Part shown: piece after piece, positions 4,489-6,229 of the stretch
Numbering within the stretch: position 1 is the stretch's first letter
How the letters are laid out: each line of letters opens with the position of its first letter
NCBI GenBank assembly: GCA_003156235.1
Contig: PMGP01000458.1
Location: 1-6,229, forward strand
Direction of reading: 5' to 3'
Length of the DNA stretch: 6,229 nt
Source of the DNA: Acidobacteriaceae bacterium
GTDB taxonomy: Bacteria; Acidobacteriota; Terriglobia; Terriglobales; Acidobacteriaceae
Translations under genes and position numbers: made by a program
Notes under the pieces: generated by a model
What the model was told of the DNA's origin: nothing
Database searches by the model: none
What the model saw: only the letters and a program-made list of their open reading frames with translations

Positions 4489-5706
4489 ATGGAGCCTGAC
4501 GCACAACCGGATCGCCCGTCACCCAGCAAGCTGGCCGTGGCCGCGGTTGCGCTCTGCGGTGTCTGCGCCTTTCTGGAACTCTATTCCACCCAGCCTCTGC
4601 TTCCCCTGCTCGCGCGCCTCTTCCATGCCTCCAAAACCGGCGTCAGCCTGACTGTCTCGGCCGCCACGCTGGGCGCGGCTTTGTCGGCTCCTATCTTTGG
4701 CTCTCTAGTCGAGCGGCTGCCCCGCAAGCGGGTCATCGTCGCCTGCCTGGCCGGAATCGCCGTGCCCACGCTGCTGGCCGCCACCTCCAACTCGCTCGCC
4801 CAACTCATCTTCTGGCGCTTTTTGCAGGGCATCATGGTGCCCGGAATCGTGGCCGTGGTGGTCACCTACATCGGCGAGGAGTGGCCGCCCAACCGCGTGG
4901 CCCTGGTTATGAGTTTTTACGTCAGCGGAACCGCGCTGGGCGGATTTCTGGGCCGCGTCTCGGCCGGTATGCTGGCCGATTGGTTCAATTGGCGGGTGAG
5001 CTTTCTCGTCGTCGGGATCATTGCTCTGGCAGGAGCCGGAGCCGTGGCCGCATGGCTCCCGCACGGACGCCGCCGCCCGCCGCTGCCCCCGCTCTCCGGC
5101 CCACAGGTCTCGTTCTTTCCTCAACTCTGGTCTCAGGTGGGGACGCTCTTTCGCAACCGCCGTTTGGTAGCCACCTATGCGGTCGGCTGCAACGTCCTCT
5201 TCACCCTGGTGGCCGTTTTCACCTGGATCACCTTCCACCTCAGCGCCGCGCCCTTCCGGCTCTCCACCGCCGCGCTCAGCTCGCTTTTTTTCGTCTATCT
5301 CATCGGCCTCGTGACCACCCCCGCGGCCGGTTACATCATCACCCACGTGGGCCTGCGCAAGGGCATTGGCGGCGCCATCGTTTGCTGCATGGCCGGCGTC
5401 CTGCTCACCCTGGCGCCCTCGCTTCCCGTCATCATCCTTGGACTGGCTCTGGTCTCCTCCGGCACCTTTATCTCTCAGACCGCCTCGCAAAGCCATCTGC
5501 GCGTGGTCTCGCCGCCCGAGTCGCGCGTCACCGCCGCCGGACTCTACATCACCTGCTATTACATCGGAGGCACAGCCGCTGGGGTTGTTCCCGGAGCCTT
5601 CTGGGCGCTGGGCAAGTGGCCGGCCTGTGTCGCCTTCATCTTCGCCATGCAGGCCATCGCGCTGGCCATCGCGCTCATAGGCTGGCGCGCGCCCAAAGCC
5701 GCGTAG
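4489..5706 (+). CDS. MFS efflux transporter, YnfM-like (12 helices)
   Basis: This 405-residue inner-membrane protein has the length and helix pattern of 12-span drug:H+ antiporters and resembles E. coli YnfM. Hydrophobic segments start at about residue 15. Motif A between helices 2 and 3 reads GSLVERLPRKR (71-81), keeping the glycine and the basic end of the usual G-x-L-a-D-R-x-G-R-K but with E75 for Asp. The helix-5 region has YVSGTALGGFLGR (144-156) followed by DWFNWR (164-169), closely matching YnfM's YISG...GG..GR and DFFNWR. A basic, proline-rich loop (about 193-230, HGRRRPPLPPLSG onward) joins the two halves. It should export a small molecule using the proton gradient; the substrate is unknown. 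No Shine-Dalgarno precedes the ATG at 4489, but the polar start MEPDAQPDRPSPSK is a sensible cytoplasmic N-terminus. No neighbouring regulator is visible. A second, unrelated-subfamily MFS gene follows 218 bases later. Confidence 0.9.
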   Translation: MEPDAQPDRPSPSKLAVAAVALCGVCAFLELYSTQPLLPLLARLFHASKTGVSLTVSAATLGAALSAPIFGSLVERLPRKRVIVACLAGIAVPTLLAATSNSLAQLIFWRFLQGIMVPGIVAVVVTYIGEEWPPNRVALVMSFYVSGTALGGFLGRVSAGMLADWFNWRVSFLVVGIIALAGAGAVAAWLPHGRRRPPLPPLSGPQVSFFPQLWSQVGTLFRNRRLVATYAVGCNVLFTLVAVFTWITFHLSAAPFRLSTAALSSLFFVYLIGLVTTPAAGYIITHVGLRKGIGGAIVCCMAGVLLTLAPSLPVIILGLALVSSGTFISQTASQSHLRVVSPPESRVTAAGLYITCYYIGGTAAGVVPGAFWALGKWPACVAFIFAMQAIALAIALIGWRAPKAA

Positions 5707-5719
5707 AGGGAAAACTTAT

Positions 5720-5754
5720 CCGGGGCAGCACGTCCCCGCTTTGCCGCTGCCCGG
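5720..5754. terminator. Candidate hairpin after the MFS gene
   Basis: CCGGGGCAGC (5720-5729) pairs with GCTGCCCGG (5746-5754) with one bulged G. A competing inner stem, CGGGG (5721-5725) with CCCCG (5734-5738), could form instead. It starts 14 bases after the stop codon. No T-run follows, so factor-independent termination is doubtful. Confidence 0.35.
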
Positions 5755-5911
5755 AGATCGATGAACCCCAACAGCGGTAAGACGAATCAATTCATTAGGC
5801 AGACATATTGTGAGATTCTCCGGGGCCTTCTTCCCAGTGAGGCTTTCGACCCATATCAACCCTCAAGAACGCCGCCCTTCCCGGCTTGCAAAAGAGAAGA
5901 ATAAAGCAGTC

Positions 5912-5917
5912 AAGGAG
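5912..5917 (+). promoter_or_regulatory. Strong ribosome binding site that selects a TTG start
   Basis: AAGGAG is followed seven bases later by TTG at 5925, which opens a frame reading straight into the EmrB-type transporter. The first in-frame ATG (5988) has no comparable site, so this motif decides the start. Confidence 0.75.
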
Positions 5918-5924
5918 CATATTT

Positions 5925-6229
5925 TTGTCTGATTTCGCGCCCGCATCGCCAGGAAAAACCGGTCCCGCGGCAGCGCCCCGGCCCATCATGATTCAGGAAG
6001 GCTCCAGCGCGGTCTGGAAACCCAGGGTCAATCCCTGGATCATCGCCGCCACCGTGGCGCTGGCCGCGTTCATGGAGGTGCTGGACACCTCCATCGCAAA
6101 CGTGGCCCTGCCCCACATCGCCGGCTCGCTCGGCGCTTCCACCGATCAGGGCACCTGGGTGCTGACCAGCTACCTGGTCTCGAACGCCATCGTGCTGCCC
6201 ATCGGCGCCTGGGCCTCGAGCGTGATGGG
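5925..6229 (+). CDS. emrB: EmrB/QacA-type (DHA2) MFS efflux permease, 5' part only
   Basis: The window holds the first 101 codons; the gene runs off the right edge. From TTG 5925 the protein begins MSDFAPASPGK, a polar, Pro/Ala-rich leader (1-36), then helix 1 from W38. The stretch FMEVLDTSIANVALPHIAG (49-67) is the hallmark DHA2 helix-1 motif, and the block from G70 to A88 (ending GTWVLTSYLVSNA) closely follows E. coli EmrB's corresponding block with GTWVITSFGVANA. DHA2 members have 14 helices and export drugs by proton antiport; EmrB works with the periplasmic adaptor EmrA and an outer-membrane channel. Whether an EmrA gene lies near cannot be seen here. An ATG start at 5988 would shorten the leader by 21 residues without touching helix 1. 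The symbol is assigned by family resemblance and the exact substrate is unknown. Confidence 0.88.
   Translation, partial: MSDFAPASPGKTGPAAAPRPIMIQEGSSAVWKPRVNPWIIAATVALAAFMEVLDTSIANVALPHIAGSLGASTDQGTWVLTSYLVSNAIVLPIGAWASSVM

Noticed and set aside
4289..4651. Plus-strand frame of 120 codons spanning the small gene and the MFS start
   Set aside because: It has no ribosome site or domain, and overlaps both the 59-residue gene and the first helices of the MFS gene out of frame.
4705..5496. Minus-strand frame of 263 codons opposite the MFS gene
   Set aside because: Its Gly/Asp/Glu-rich low-complexity product is the usual antisense of a hydrophobic membrane protein, and the plus strand has clear transporter motifs.
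4881..5780. Plus-strand frame of 299 codons in another frame of the MFS gene
   Set aside because: Its Arg/His/Pro-rich composition is typical of an off-frame reading of GC-rich coding DNA. No family resemblance is seen.

Overview
All recognisable genes in this window lie on the plus strand. The sequence suggests a GC-rich Gram-negative-type bacterium, most likely of the Acidobacteriota (Acidobacteriaceae-like). The reasons are the base composition, the weak or absent Shine-Dalgarno sequences before some genes, and intergenic hairpins of the form arm-CTNRAG-arm, which I recall as common in acidobacterial intergenic DNA. That assignment is an inference and no search was run.

Layout. Positions 1-60 hold a pair of intergenic hairpins. 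Positions 87-837 hold a complete type II toxin-antitoxin module of the E. coli HigBA type: two operator-like palindromes, a promoter, the toxin higB (GTG start) and the antitoxin higA, coupled to higB by an ATGA overlap. This module looks less GC-rich than the genes after it and may have been acquired. Positions 954-2708 encode an exported, self-cleaving gamma-glutamyltranspeptidase. A 432-base gap (2709-3140) contains a candidate promoter, a small inverted repeat and a second stretch of acidobacterial-type repeat DNA. It leads to a tandem-domain universal stress protein (3141-4094). An unannotated-looking 59-residue single-span membrane protein follows at 4183-4362. Next come a 12-helix MFS exporter of the YnfM type (4489-5706) and the start of a second, different MFS exporter of the EmrB/DHA2 type (5925 to the window edge), which reads best from a TTG codon.

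How the genes relate. The only clear two-gene operon is higBA. The other genes are separated by gaps of 88 to 432 bases and look like independent or loosely linked units. A loose theme is envelope and stress physiology: periplasmic glutathione or gamma-glutamyl turnover, a stress protein and two efflux permeases. I do not see a defence island, CRISPR array, transposon, tRNA or rRNA.

The least-explained parts are the CTNRAG-core hairpins with unrelated stems, the 59-residue membrane protein, and the twin operator sites spaced 30 bp apart in the higBA promoter.
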